Source: Pseudomonas sp. FEN (GTDB lineage: Bacteria; Pseudomonadota; Gammaproteobacteria; Pseudomonadales; Pseudomonadaceae). Taken from it: a DNA stretch of 64,000 bases. Shown piece after piece: positions 34,737 to 64,000 of this stretch (its first letter is position 1; each line of letters starts with the position of its first letter). A program made the position numbers and the translations under genes. The stretch spans positions 186,001-250,000 of the forward strand of contig NZ_CAJFDC010000016.1 of the NCBI RefSeq assembly GCF_904067045.1, written 5' to 3'. The notes beneath the pieces are model-generated. The model was not told the DNA's origin. It did no database searches and worked only from the letters and a program-made list of their open reading frames with translations.

Positions 34737-34800
34737 AGAAAGCCACGAATGTGTTGAGGGTTGACCCGGCGCAGCCGCCGCCGGGCTTGAAGAGCGTGAG

Positions 34801-64000
<29,200 letters not shown>

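Overview
The window reads as chromosomal DNA of a Pseudomonas, most likely from the P. fluorescens/P. corrugata side of the genus. The support is high GC, typical Pseudomonas regulators, and above all the last part of a 'peptin'-type (syringopeptin/fuscopeptin/corpeptin-like) lipopeptide synthetase with its usual companions: tandem thioesterases, MacA/MacB, an RND efflux operon, a diaminobutyrate aminotransferase and LuxR/LuxI regulators. The exact species cannot be read from the window.

Layout. Positions 1-9.5 kb hold unlinked accessory and housekeeping genes: a partial regulator-like gene, a DUF899 protein with a small membrane protein, a SulP anion transporter, a ribbon-helix-helix protein, a LysR/MFS divergent pair, a TetR/O-methyltransferase divergent pair, a zinc alcohol dehydrogenase and a small exported protein. 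Positions 9.5-11.2 kb hold a coiled-coil protein built from 66-bp repeats and a small cupin. Positions 11.3-17.2 kb hold an ABC importer of the nitrate/sulfonate/taurine type, co-directional with a DUF3604 metal-dependent hydrolase and divergent from a GntR/UTRA regulator. Positions 17.2-20.7 kb hold a leftward cluster encoding a COG4705 membrane protein, a lipoprotein and a PmrA/QseB-like two-component system, with a tandem TTAAG-N6-TTAAG box upstream.

Positions 20.9-64 kb are the lipopeptide locus. A LuxR receptor and a LuxI synthase flank a LysE-family exporter. The luxI promoter carries a well-placed lux box. A second LuxR-type regulator follows. Next come a leftward RND-MFP-OMF tripartite pump operon, a rightward dat gene that supplies 2,4-diaminobutyrate, leftward macA-macB, and the 3' 29.2 kb of one enormous NRPS gene that runs off the right edge.

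How the lipopeptide genes work together. By manual reading of specificity codes and condensation-domain types, the NRPS part in the window adds D-Val, D-Ala, D-Val, Thr (probably becoming dehydrobutyrine), D-allo-Thr, L-Ala, L-Dab, D-Ser and a final residue (aromatic-like code). Two thioesterase domains then release the chain, probably as a lactone onto the allo-Thr. Dat makes the Dab; MacAB and the RND pump probably export the product; quorum sensing probably controls the locus. The order and predicted stereochemistry closely match the C-terminal half of fuscopeptin and corpeptin as I recall them, with Ser instead of Dab at the penultimate position relative to fuscopeptin.
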